14,365 nt of DNA from JASGCK01 sp031538565 (GCA_031538565.1 JAVKLS010000029.1:1-14365), one strand, 5' to 3'. Positions 1-6,830 are shown, numbered from the stretch's first letter. Program-made: numbers and translations. Notes: generated by a model not told the origin, from the sequence alone.

Positions 1-1230
1 AGCGCGAAGTTTTTAAACGTGGTTTGCCCCACTTGCGGCAAACCCGCCAAGCGCGAAACCGACACGATGGATACGTTTGTCGACTCAAGCTGGTACTACT
101 CCCGCTATTGCGACCCGACCAACATCGATGCAATGGTGGCATGCGGCGCGGCGTATTGGATGGGCGCAAACGCAGATCCAGCTAAGCGTGGCGGCATGGA
201 TCAATATATTGGCGGCATCGAGCACGCGATTTTGCATTTGCTCTACGCCCGCTTTTGGACCAAGGTCATGCGTGACCTCGGGCTTTTGCAAGTGGATGAG
301 CCGTTTACCAAGTTGCTGTGTCAAGGCATGGTGCTCAACCATGTGTACAGCCGCAAAAGTACTGCGGGCGGCATCGACTATTTTTGGCCCACGGACGTGG
401 AGCAGACCTTTGGTGCAGACGGGAAAATCATCGGCGCGAAACTGAAGTCCGATGGCAGCGCTGTTGATTACGGCGGCGTAACGACGATGTCGAAATCGAA
501 AAACAACGGCGTTGATCCGCAAGACATCATTGACCGCTACGGTGCCGACACGGCGCGGCTGTACATGATGTTTACCGCGCCCCCTGAAGCCACGCTGGAG
601 TGGAACGATGCGGCGGTGGAGGGCAGTTATCGGTTCCTGCGTCGCGTGTGGAACTTCGCACAAGCTAAGGCGGATGCCGTGCAAGGCGTGATGGGCGAAG
701 GTTGTGGGCAATCCGTGGTGTACAGCCAAGCAGGCAAAGCGCTACGCCGCGAGACTTATCTCATCCTCAAGCAAGCAAACTTCGACTACGAGCGAATGCA
801 ATACAACACCGTGGTGTCTGCCTGCATGAAGATGCTCAACACCCTAGAGTCCGCAGAACTGGGCGACGACTACAACGACCAAGCGGTGCTGACCGAGTGC
901 CTGTCGGTGCTGCTGCGCATTCTTTATCCCGCTTGCCCGCACCTTTGTTTTGAGCTTTGGACGCAGCTGGGCTTTGCTGCCAAAGCGGGCGATTTACTCG
1001 ATTGCGCTTGGCCTGATGTGGATGAATCCGCCCTCGTGCAAGACGAAATCGAGCTGATGCTGCAAATCAACGGCAAATTGCGCGGTTCAATTAAAGTGCC
1101 AGCCTTGGCGGATAAAGCAGCGATTGAAGCGGCAGCGCTGGCAGCGGATGCTTTTGTTAAGCAAGCCGATGGCGTTGCCGTCAAAAAAGTCGTCGTTGTG
1201 CCAGGGCGCTTGGTCAATATTGTGATTTAG
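1..1230 (+). CDS. leuS: Leucyl-tRNA synthetase, C-terminal part (5' end outside window)
   Basis: Class I aminoacyl-tRNA synthetase that charges tRNA-Leu with leucine in the cytoplasm. The reading frame is open to base 1, so the gene begins upstream; roughly the last 400 residues of a protein usually near 860 are present. Seen here: a CPTCG pair of cysteines, the family signature TDTMDTFVDSSWYY near the start, and the catalytic KMSKS loop in the form TMSKS at about 484-498, followed by KNNGVDP. The anticodon-binding helical domain follows, and a C-terminal domain (LMLQINGKLRGSIKVP onward) completes the protein. It ends with TAG and is followed within about 11 bases by lptE, so leuS-lptE-holA reads as one operon, an arrangement common in Burkholderiales. 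Nothing looks disrupted. Confidence 0.97.
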   Translation, partial: SAKFLNVVCPTCGKPAKRETDTMDTFVDSSWYYSRYCDPTNIDAMVACGAAYWMGANADPAKRGGMDQYIGGIEHAILHLLYARFWTKVMRDLGLLQVDEPFTKLLCQGMVLNHVYSRKSTAGGIDYFWPTDVEQTFGADGKIIGAKLKSDGSAVDYGGVTTMSKSKNNGVDPQDIIDRYGADTARLYMMFTAPPEATLEWNDAAVEGSYRFLRRVWNFAQAKADAVQGVMGEGCGQSVVYSQAGKALRRETYLILKQANFDYERMQYNTVVSACMKMLNTLESAELGDDYNDQAVLTECLSVLLRILYPACPHLCFELWTQLGFAAKAGDLLDCAWPDVDESALVQDEIELMLQINGKLRGSIKVPALADKAAIEAAALAADAFVKQADGVAVKKVVVVPGRLVNIVI

Positions 1231-1241
1231 TAAGGATGTCC

Positions 1242-1745
1242 ATGAACACTCAGCGTCGTCGCCTTTTGTGGGCTTTGCCTGTTGCCTGTTTGGCGGGCTG
1301 TGGTTTTCAATTGCGCGGCACGGCGTCTTATGGTTACGCCTTTCAAACCTTGTTTGTGGGCACGCCACCTAATTCGCCCATTGGCGCGGAGTTTAAAAAT
1401 CAAGCGATCGCGCAGGGGCTTACGCTTGTGAGCGAAGCAAACGCAAAAACCGCGCAAGTGGTGCTGCGTGTGCTGCAAGAGCAGCGCGAGCGCATTGTGG
1501 TAGGCACGGGGGGCAACGGGCAAGTCAATGCGGTGCAATTACGAATTCGACTTCGATTCTCTTTGTTTAATGCGCAAGGCAGAGTATTGCTGGATGAGGT
1601 GGAGATTGTGGAGGAGCGCGACCAGCGATATTCCGAGTCGGCTGTGCTGGCTAAAGACGCCGAAGAGCAATTGATTTACCGCAATATGCAGCAAGACATT
1701 GCGGGGCGAGTGCTGCGCCGCTTGTCGGCGGTTAAGTCGATTTAG
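1242..1745 (+). CDS. lptE: LPS-assembly lipoprotein LptE
   Basis: Outer-membrane lipoprotein that plugs the LptD barrel and helps deliver lipopolysaccharide to the cell surface. The N-terminus is a lipoprotein signal peptide: an Arg-rich start (RRR), a hydrophobic stretch and the lipobox LAGC with Cys20 as the lipidated residue, followed by GFQLRG, the typical start of mature LptE. The length of 167 residues fits the family. Two ATGs are in frame, at 1236 and 1242. The Shine-Dalgarno-like AAGGA at 1232-1236 runs into the first ATG but is 5 bases from the second, so 1242 is preferred. The gene lies between leuS and holA, the usual place for lptE in this group, and is probably co-transcribed with both. 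Identity rests on the lipobox, size and position more than on strongly conserved residues. Confidence 0.9.
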   Translation: MNTQRRRLLWALPVACLAGCGFQLRGTASYGYAFQTLFVGTPPNSPIGAEFKNQAIAQGLTLVSEANAKTAQVVLRVLQEQRERIVVGTGGNGQVNAVQLRIRLRFSLFNAQGRVLLDEVEIVEERDQRYSESAVLAKDAEEQLIYRNMQQDIAGRVLRRLSAVKSI

Positions 1746-1757
1746 CGCCAACATCTG

Positions 1758-2807
1758 ATGCAACTAGGTTTTCCGCAACTTTTGGGGCATCTGCAAAAAG
1801 GCTTGCGTTTGCTCTACACCGTGCATAGCGACGAGGCGCTGTTGCAAATGGAAGCCGCAGACGCGATCCGCCTTGCGGCAAAGACTCAGGGTTTTACCGA
1901 GCGCGCCAGCTTTACCGTGCAAGGCGCGCACTTTGACTGGGCAGAAGTTGTCAATGCGGCGCAGGCGATGAGTTTGTTTGGCGACAAACAAATTATTGAC
2001 ATTCGCATTCCCACGGGAAAACCTGGCAAAGAGGGTAGCAGCGCCTTGCAGCAAATTGCCCAAAACGCCCAAGGCAACGAGTCGGTGTTGACTTTAATTA
2101 CTTTGCCTCGCCTTGATAAAGCCGCACAAAACAGCGCATGGTTTTCGGCCTTGGACAGTTTTGGTGTCACCCTAAAAATCGACGCCATCGAGCGCGGTGC
2201 ATTGCCGCAGTGGATTGCCAAACGTCTAGATGCCCAGAGCCAGCGCGTGCAAGCAGGAGCGCAAGGGCAGCAAGCGCTGCAATTTTTTGCCGACCGTGTA
2301 GAGGGCAACTTGCTGGCCGCGCACCAAGAAGTGCAAAAGTTGGCGCTGCTGTATCCCGCAGGAGAAATCAAGCTTGCCCAGATTGAATCGGCGGTGTTGA
2401 ATGTGGCTCGTTACGATGTTTTTAAGCTCAGCGATGCCATGCTGTCAGGCGCGGCGGAGCGCACCCAGCGGATGCTGGACGGCTTGCAGGCAGAGGGCGA
2501 AGCTGCTGTGCTCGTGCACTGGGCTTTGGCGGAGGACATTCGCGCCATGAGCCGCGTGGCCGACGCCATGTCTGCGGGTAAACCTTTGGGCGTAGCACTG
2601 CGCGAGCAGCGCGTGTGGGGTGCAAAAGAGCGGCATTTTGAGCGCATCATGCCCAGCCTACACGGCGGCATGATTAAAAAATTACTGCAATCGGCGCACG
2701 TGGTTGACGGCATTGTGAAGGGACTCAAACACCCCGATTGGCCAGACGACCCTTGGCAAGCGCTGCATCGGCTGGCGCAAATGGTGGTTCGCGCTGCGCG
2801 TGCGTGA
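1758..2807 (+). CDS. holA: DNA polymerase III subunit delta
   Basis: Delta subunit of the clamp-loader complex; it opens the beta sliding clamp so that it can be loaded on primed DNA. The 349-residue length is normal. The N-terminal domain shows the family pattern LRLLYTVHSDEALLQMEAADAIR followed by FGDKQIIDIRIPTGKPGKEG. The middle carries VEGNLLAAHQEVQKLALLYP and the C-terminal helical part contains YDVFKLSDAMLSG and DDPWQALHRL. Like other delta subunits it has an AAA+ fold without a working Walker A motif, and none is seen. The start lies 12 bases after the lptE stop; no strong ribosome-binding site precedes it, so translation is probably coupled to lptE. The leuS-lptE-holA order supports the call. 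Confidence 0.96.
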   Translation: MQLGFPQLLGHLQKGLRLLYTVHSDEALLQMEAADAIRLAAKTQGFTERASFTVQGAHFDWAEVVNAAQAMSLFGDKQIIDIRIPTGKPGKEGSSALQQIAQNAQGNESVLTLITLPRLDKAAQNSAWFSALDSFGVTLKIDAIERGALPQWIAKRLDAQSQRVQAGAQGQQALQFFADRVEGNLLAAHQEVQKLALLYPAGEIKLAQIESAVLNVARYDVFKLSDAMLSGAAERTQRMLDGLQAEGEAAVLVHWALAEDIRAMSRVADAMSAGKPLGVALREQRVWGAKERHFERIMPSLHGGMIKKLLQSAHVVDGIVKGLKHPDWPDDPWQALHRLAQMVVRAARA

Positions 2808-2823
2808 TGGGTGCTTCTAAATC

Positions 2824-2856
2824 ACCTCTCGACAAGCTCAAGGTGAGCGGAGTTTT
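2824..2856. repeat. Short repeat-like sequence with hairpin after holA; possible weak terminator
   Basis: Seventeen bases after the holA stop lies CCTCTCGACAAGCTCAAGG, continuing as TGAGCGG. It resembles a degenerate copy of the small dispersed intergenic repeat with a TTCGACAAGCTCAG core that is common in Comamonadaceae and relatives; this is from memory and only one copy is in the window. Inside it GCTCA (2836-2840) and TGAGC (2844-2848) form a 5-bp stem with a 3-base loop, followed after four bases by TTTT (2853-2856). It could act as a weak terminator for the leuS operon. Confidence 0.35.
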
Positions 2857-2873
2857 GCAGAGGCTTGAATGGC

Positions 2874-3056
2874 TTAATTAGCGCCGCATTCATTTGCTGG
2901 GATATCTGGGATGTTGCTGTTTCTTCCCCGCCATACGCGACAGCCAACTCCGGTAGTTCGAATGTTGTCGCTTATGAAGTCAATCCCATGGGGGTCGCTG
3001 ATGATGTATTCATACACGATATATGGCCACTCGACAAAATGTAAGGGTGCGGCGCG
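2874..3056 (-). pseudogene. Displaced C-terminal reading frame of the frameshifted lipoprotein
   Basis: This frame is open for 60 codons and reads FVEWPYIVYEYIISD, then PHGIDFISDNIRTTGVG, then CRVWRGRNSN and NIPDIPANECGAN before a TAA at 2874-2876. It has no start codon or ribosome-binding site of its own. The composition (aromatics, Ile, acidic residues, Gly) looks like real protein. With one extra T in the run at 3036-3039 it continues the lipoprotein from DDAPHPY as DDAPHPYIFVEWPYIVYEY, giving a protein about 33 residues longer than the annotated frame. No family is recognised. The joining is inference from reading both frames. Confidence 0.45.
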
Positions 3057-3388
3057 TCATCTGAAACTGGCACGCCCTTGACGTGCTTCGTGTGTAGCAC
3101 GGAAGCATTCAACTTATTCTTTTTTACACTTTTGGTGGCGTTGCGCTTTTGCGCTATTTCTTCAGCCGAACCCACCACCATTGTCTTGCGGACAACGATT
3201 TGGTTTTCAATTGAATCAGATCCGCCGCCACAGGCATTCAACAGCAGCAACACCAGCCCCGTTGCAAGCCAAGCGCCCAAATGCCGCATGGCGGCACGAG
3301 CAGTGTTGGTATCGTTTGACATATTGCTTGCGTGACGTAATGGGTTCATGTTTTGTGCAGCGTAGTTGTGGTGCATTATTGCCGACAA
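2972..3388 (-). CDS. Putative lipoprotein of unknown function, probably frameshifted near its 3' end
   Basis: I do not recognise the family. The protein has a clear lipoprotein signal: MRHLGAWLATGLVLLLLNAC followed by GGGSDS, so the lipidated residue would be Cys53 counted from the furthest start. The mature part is Lys/Thr/Ser-rich. The start is uncertain. A TTG at 3388 has an excellent ribosome-binding site (GGAGG, 7 bases upstream, 3396-3400), but it puts 33 residues before the signal peptide. ATGs at 3322 and 3289 would give a more normal signal peptide but have no visible ribosome-binding site. The frame stops at 2972, yet the sequence beyond about 3040 reads as plausible protein in another frame (separate entry). 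Adding one T to the four-T run at 3036-3039 joins the two. The gene is therefore either a recent pseudogene, a sequencing error or a shorter protein. It lies alone, divergent from the helicase gene. Confidence 0.6.
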   Translation of the reverse strand: MSAIMHHNYAAQNMNPLRHASNMSNDTNTARAAMRHLGAWLATGLVLLLLNACGGGSDSIENQIVVRKTMVVGSAEEIAQKRNATKSVKKNKLNASVLHTKHVKGVPVSDDAPHPYILSSGHISCMNTSSATPMGLTS

Positions 3389-3395
3389 TGCGGAG

Positions 3396-3400
3396 CCTCC
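3396..3400 (-). promoter_or_regulatory. Strong Shine-Dalgarno upstream of a TTG start
   Basis: On the minus strand GGAGG lies 7 bases before TTG at 3388-3386, itself preceded by another AGGAGG-like run. It is the best ribosome-binding site in the window and is the reason the TTG is considered as the lipoprotein start despite the long stretch before the signal peptide. Confidence 0.5.
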
Positions 3401-3420
3401 CCTCCTGCGCGCCCCTTGTG

Positions 3421-3448
3421 ATGACGTGATGGGTCTATCGACTACAAT
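3421..3448 (+). promoter_or_regulatory. Candidate sigma-70 promoter for the helicase gene
   Basis: TACAAT at 3443-3448 matches five of six bases of the -10 consensus. ATGACG at 3421-3426, 16 bases upstream, matches four of six of the -35 consensus. Transcription would begin near 3455 and give a leader of about 220 bases before the helicase ATG. This is a by-eye call; other promoters within the 288-base gap are possible. Confidence 0.35.
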
Positions 3449-3544
3449 TCGGCTTCTCGTTTTTTTGGCGAGATATTGTTGCAGCGTCTCCTTGTCTACT
3501 TTAGGGTTTGGGTCTTTACAGACTTTTAGTCCTGTCTCTTTTTA

Positions 3545-3596
3545 AGGCGTCGTTGCTGTTTAGGCGATCAATTTGATCGTTCAACGTCGGCGCCTA
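3545..3596 (+). promoter_or_regulatory. Nested RNA stem structure in the helicase 5' leader
   Basis: Three sets of complementary arms nest here. AGGCG (3545-3549) can pair with CGCCT (3591-3595). CGTTG (3551-3555) can pair with CAACG (3582-3586). Inside them CGATC (3565-3569) pairs with GATCG (3575-3579) around an AATTT loop. An alternative outer pairing also exists: TAGGCG (3561-3566) with CGCCTA (3591-3596), which would compete with the first. Stacked arms in the transcribed leader of an RNA helicase suggest a regulatory RNA element, possibly sensing temperature or helicase level. The structure is seen; the regulatory role is inferred. Confidence 0.45.
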
Positions 3597-3648
3597 GTCC
3601 GCACTTTTAATGCATTGCCTGCTGGCAGTGTATTTCTCGTCGTGCATG

Positions 3649-3676
3649 GCTCCCACTTTATTTGTGAGCTTTTTTT
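3649..3676 (+). promoter_or_regulatory. Terminator-like hairpin and T-tract abutting the helicase start codon
   Basis: GCT (3649-3651) and CAC (3654-3656) pair with GTG (3664-3666) and AGC (3667-3669) around a TTTATTT loop, with a two-base bulge. Seven T's (3670-3676) follow directly and touch the ATG at 3677. The only Shine-Dalgarno-like bases, GTGAG at 3664-3668, lie in the 3' arm. The element could end transcription early, mask the ribosome-binding site, or do both. The stem is short and its stability is uncertain. Confidence 0.4.
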
Positions 3677-5524
3677 ATGTCTTCTGATATTCAACCTACC
3701 ACTTCTTTAACCGAGGTGATCGTGCCTGCCGCTACGGCGCTTATGCCCGAAACCATTCCAATGGACGAAGCCGCCGAAGCGGTTGCCGCCTTCGCCCACA
3801 AAACCAACGGCTTTGCTTTGCTTGGCTTAAACCCCGATATTGTTCGCGCCTTGTCTGACCTTGGGTTTTTAGAGCCCACCCCCGTTCAAGCCAAAGCTAT
3901 TCCTGCCTTTTTGGGTGGGCGCGATTTGATGGTGTCGTCGCAAACGGGATCGGGTAAAACGGCGGCCTTTATGCTGCCTGCATTGCACAAAATTGCGTCT
4001 TTGCCTGTGGATGAATCGTTAGAAGCGGTGCGCCCTGCGATGATGCCTGATCGGCGCGAAAACGGCCGCCGCGGTCGCCCCGGGAAAAATCATCGCGGCG
4101 GTGACCGCTATGGTGACAAGGGGGGGCTTAAAACAGGACGCGGTAAACCACGCGGACCAGCTACGCCGTCTGTGCTGGTGCTGACGCCCACGCGCGAGTT
4201 GGCACAACAAGTGACGGCAGCCACAAGTGACTTTGGCAAATATCTGCGCCACATTGAAGTGACCAGCATCTTGGGTGGAATGCCTTATCCCAAACAGTTA
4301 GAAATGTTGGCGCGTATGCCCGACATCTTGGTGGCAACGCCTGGACGCTTGCTAGACCACATCGGCTCGGGGCGCATTGATTTATCTAAGCTCACCATGA
4401 TGGTGTTCGACGAAGCCGACCGTATGCTGGACATGGGCTTTTCTGACGACATCGACCAAATTTTGCACAGCACACCCGAGACACGCCAAACGCTTATGTT
4501 CTCGGCAACGCTGGACGAGCGCGTCGCTTCTTTGGCTAGGCGGATGCTTAAAAATCCCGAGCGCATCACGATTAAGCAAACCAAGCAAGATCAAACCAAT
4601 ATCGAGCAGCGTATGCACTTTACCGACGACATGGGGCATAAACATCGCTTGCTCGACCACGTCCTGCGCGACGCGGCCATGAAGCAAGCCATTGTGTTTA
4701 CGGCCACCAAACGCGACGCCGACCAGTTGGCCGAGCAGCTTGCAGACAACGGCTTTGCCGCTGGTGCGCTGCATGGCGACATGAGTCAAGGTGCGCGCAA
4801 TCGCACACTCACACTACTGCGCAGCGGCAAGATGCAAGTGCTGGTGGCAACCGACGTGGCTGCGCGTGGCATTGACGTACCAGATATCAGCCATGTGGTT
4901 AATTTTGATTTGCCCAAGCAGGCCGAAGACTACGTGCACCGCATTGGACGCACGGGACGCGCAGGGCGCTCTGGCGTTGCGGTCAGTCTTGTCAATCACG
5001 CAGAAGCCTTTAACTGGCGTCGCATTGAAAACTTTACCAACACACGCGTCGAGCCCTCGGTGATTGAAGGACTAGAGCCGCGCCGCGTGCCAAGCAAATT
5101 TTCACCCAAACCCGCACCAGGACAGCGCGGACGCAGCTATGGCGGTGGTGGCGGCGGCGGTGGTTATCAAGGTCGCGGCGAGCCACGCGCGTTTAGTGAT
5201 CGCCCCAGTTTTGGTGATCGCGGCGCACCCCGCGGTGGCTTTGGTGATCGCCCCAGTTTTGGTGATCGCGGCGCACCCCGTGGTGGCTTTGGTGATCGTC
5301 CAAGTTTTGGTGATCGTCCCGCTTTTGGCGAGCGCGCTGCATTTGGGGATCGTCCATCAGTTGGTGGCGACAGGGGCGGTTTTTCGGCTCCGCGTGGTGA
5401 TTTTGGCGCACCTCGTAAAAATTTTGCCGCACCTGCTCGTAAAGAGTTTGGCGCAAGACCTACGCTTCGCGCCAATCGTCCTGCCACCACAGAATCTGCA
5501 CCAGCAGGGCGCGGTTGGCGTTAA
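3677..5524 (+). CDS. rhlE: DEAD-box ATP-dependent RNA helicase, RhlE type
   Basis: Unwinds RNA duplexes using ATP and probably helps ribosome assembly, RNA turnover and cold growth. All core motifs are seen in the 615-residue protein: Q motif (F46 to Q71), Walker A SQTGSGKT (88-95), PTRELAQQ (171-178), TPGR (221-224), DEAD (245-248), SAT (276-278), ATDVAARGID (391-400) and HRIGRTGR (421-428). Two parts are unusual. Between motif I and PTREL, about residues 125-162 form an Arg/Gly/Lys-rich insert. From about 480 the tail is Gly/Arg-rich with a poly-Gly run and tandem repeats based on GDRPSFGDRGAPRGGF; such tails usually bind RNA non-specifically. A long structured leader precedes the ATG. The SCO1-like gene starts 24 bases downstream and may share the transcript. 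RhlE fits better than CsdA or SrmB, but subfamily is not certain. Confidence 0.93.
   Translation: MSSDIQPTTSLTEVIVPAATALMPETIPMDEAAEAVAAFAHKTNGFALLGLNPDIVRALSDLGFLEPTPVQAKAIPAFLGGRDLMVSSQTGSGKTAAFMLPALHKIASLPVDESLEAVRPAMMPDRRENGRRGRPGKNHRGGDRYGDKGGLKTGRGKPRGPATPSVLVLTPTRELAQQVTAATSDFGKYLRHIEVTSILGGMPYPKQLEMLARMPDILVATPGRLLDHIGSGRIDLSKLTMMVFDEADRMLDMGFSDDIDQILHSTPETRQTLMFSATLDERVASLARRMLKNPERITIKQTKQDQTNIEQRMHFTDDMGHKHRLLDHVLRDAAMKQAIVFTATKRDADQLAEQLADNGFAAGALHGDMSQGARNRTLTLLRSGKMQVLVATDVAARGIDVPDISHVVNFDLPKQAEDYVHRIGRTGRAGRSGVAVSLVNHAEAFNWRRIENFTNTRVEPSVIEGLEPRRVPSKFSPKPAPGQRGRSYGGGGGGGGYQGRGEPRAFSDRPSFGDRGAPRGGFGDRPSFGDRGAPRGGFGDRPSFGDRPAFGERAAFGDRPSVGGDRGGFSAPRGDFGAPRKNFAAPARKEFGARPTLRANRPATTESAPAGRGWR
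5195..5338 (+). repeat. 48-bp tandem repeats inside the helicase tail
   Basis: Copy 1 (5195-5242) and copy 2 (5243-5290) are near identical 48-bp units, each coding 16 residues, mostly GDRPSFGDRGAPRGGF. A third, diverged copy follows (5291-5338, GDRPSFGDRPAFGERA). The unit is a multiple of three, so gain or loss of copies would keep the frame. It is coding sequence, not an intergenic repeat. Confidence 0.9.
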
Positions 5525-5548
5525 TACATCACAACGCAGGGACTCGTT

Positions 5549-6154
5549 ATGCAGCTAATTTTTAAGTGGCTAGGCATTATTTGTTTAGGCTTTCTTCTCA
5601 TCGCTTGCGGTGAAAAGAAAGTTGCATTTAATGCGGTTGACATTACGGGTGCCAGCTATGCCAAGGATTTTTCTTTGCCTGACACGGACGGAAAAATTCG
5701 CAGCATCAAAGATTTCTCTGGCAAAGTAACATTGGTGTTTTTTGGTTTTACGCAGTGTCCTGATGTGTGTCCCACGACGATGGCGGAAGCTGCTACTGCT
5801 AAAAAGATATTAGAGACCGCGCACAAAGGCGATGGCGACAAACTGCAAGTCGTCTTTGTTGCCATTGACCCCGAGCGCGATACGGTGCCTGTGCTCAAGG
5901 CGTACATGGGAAACTTCGATCCTTCGTTTGTGGCGCTACGTCCTGAGAGTGAGCAGGCCTTAGCCGATGCGGCAAAAGAGTTCAAAATTTATTACAAAAA
6001 AGTCGCTGGCAAGACCAAGGGAAACTACACCATGGACCATACGGCTGCCAGTTACATTTTCGATCCACAAGGTCACGTGCGCTTGTTTACGCGCTACGGC
6101 TTGGGTGTGGATAAGCTGGTAGAAGACGTCAAGCAGTTGCTGGCAGGCGCTTGA
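5549..6154 (+). CDS. SCO1/SenC family copper chaperone lipoprotein
   Basis: Thioredoxin-fold protein that carries copper or reduces the CuA-site cysteines during assembly of cytochrome c oxidase; anchored in the membrane facing the periplasm. Seen in the 201 residues: a signal peptide ending in the lipobox LIAC with Cys20 lipidated, the segment DFSLPDTDGKIRSIKDFSGK, then FFGFTQCPDVCPTTM with the copper-binding Cys70 and Cys74, and the third ligand His164 in MDHTAASY. Complete for the family. It begins 24 bases after the helicase stop with a weak AGGGA-type ribosome-binding site, so it may be read from the same transcript. Its 3' end overlaps the convergent DsbA-like gene by 26 bases. No cytochrome oxidase genes are in the window. 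Confidence 0.95.
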   Translation: MQLIFKWLGIICLGFLLIACGEKKVAFNAVDITGASYAKDFSLPDTDGKIRSIKDFSGKVTLVFFGFTQCPDVCPTTMAEAATAKKILETAHKGDGDKLQVVFVAIDPERDTVPVLKAYMGNFDPSFVALRPESEQALADAAKEFKIYYKKVAGKTKGNYTMDHTAASYIFDPQGHVRLFTRYGLGVDKLVEDVKQLLAGA

Positions 6155-6830
6155 TGCCCACGCCAACGCGAGCAACCGAACTCCAACCATCCGCCGCATC
6201 AAACCAAGCGTTGCCTGTCATGTATTCACGCAGCATGGGTAGGCTGTCTAAGCCCCAAAAAACTTTTTGATCCACCACAAAACTGGGGACGCCAAATAGC
6301 CCCGCTTGCAAAGCTTGGTCGGTATTGAATTTGAGACGCTCTTTCACCGCAGCGTTGTTAAAACTGGTGGCGCTGGGCATGAGTTGTTTGGCAAGCTGCT
6401 CCAGTCGCTCAGAATCAGCGGCATCGTGCGAGGCGTGATGATTGTTTGAATCGCTTTCGTTTGGATGCCAGACGTGATAAAAAATTTTCTCCGTGATAAA
6501 GCGGTTGGTACTGCTGACCCCATTGGTCTGTAGGCGACCTGCTGCAATTGCCAAGCGCAAAAGCGGTAAAGGATTGAACGGATGCGCGCTGGGCATTTGA
6601 AATGGAATGTCCAGATGCTTGGCTTGCCACAGCACGTGCCTGTATGTCCAGTCGCGCTTGGGGGGAATTTCTGCGGGACCAAGCTGACCGTGACTTTTAA
6701 GCAGGCCTGCAAACAAGATGGGGACGTAGCACACGCTGTAGTTCAGACCTTGCAAACTGCGCGGCAGCTGCTGAAATGCCAAATAAGCGTAGGGAGAAAT
6801 TGGGTCGTAATAAAAAGTGATGTGCTGCAT
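6129..6830 (-). CDS. DsbA-family / 2-hydroxychromene-2-carboxylate isomerase-like protein
   Basis: Thioredoxin-fold protein of the kappa-GST/HCCA isomerase group; known members use glutathione and isomerise a naphthalene-degradation intermediate, but most chromosomal homologues have no proven substrate. Seen: an N-terminal FYYDPISPYAYLA with the active-site-type Ser12, QAKHLDIPFQMP, and near the C-terminus FGVPSFVVDQKVFWGLDSL, which carries the cis-proline loop of the fold. There is no CxxC motif, so it is not a classical disulfide oxidoreductase. A His/Asn/Asp-rich stretch (HPNESDSNNHHASHDAADSE) looks like a lineage-specific insertion. It is the last gene of the seven-gene minus-strand unit: its ATG follows the PAP2 stop codon directly (TAAATG), with GGAG 7 bases upstream inside the PAP2 gene. 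No aromatic-degradation genes are near, so catabolic function is doubtful. Confidence 0.85.
   Translation of the reverse strand: MQHITFYYDPISPYAYLAFQQLPRSLQGLNYSVCYVPILFAGLLKSHGQLGPAEIPPKRDWTYRHVLWQAKHLDIPFQMPSAHPFNPLPLLRLAIAAGRLQTNGVSSTNRFITEKIFYHVWHPNESDSNNHHASHDAADSERLEQLAKQLMPSATSFNNAAVKERLKFNTDQALQAGLFGVPSFVVDQKVFWGLDSLPMLREYMTGNAWFDAADGWSSVARVGVGIKRLPATA

Noticed and set aside
85..729. Minus-strand 214-codon frame opposite leuS
   Set aside because: Antisense shadow of a well-conserved synthetase; no recognisable domain or ribosome-binding site.
5195..5338. CRISPR-like repeat pattern
   Set aside because: Units are contiguous without spacers and code in frame for the helicase tail.
5139..5558. 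Plus-strand 139-codon frame and minus-strand 107-codon frame (5167-5490) across the helicase tail
   Set aside because: They arise from the repetitive Gly/Arg coding sequence read in other frames and show only low-complexity protein.
6129..6154. Convergent overlaps at 6129-6154 and 13333-13357 as regulatory antisense
   Set aside because: Short 3' overlaps of compact convergent genes are common and nothing further supports regulation.
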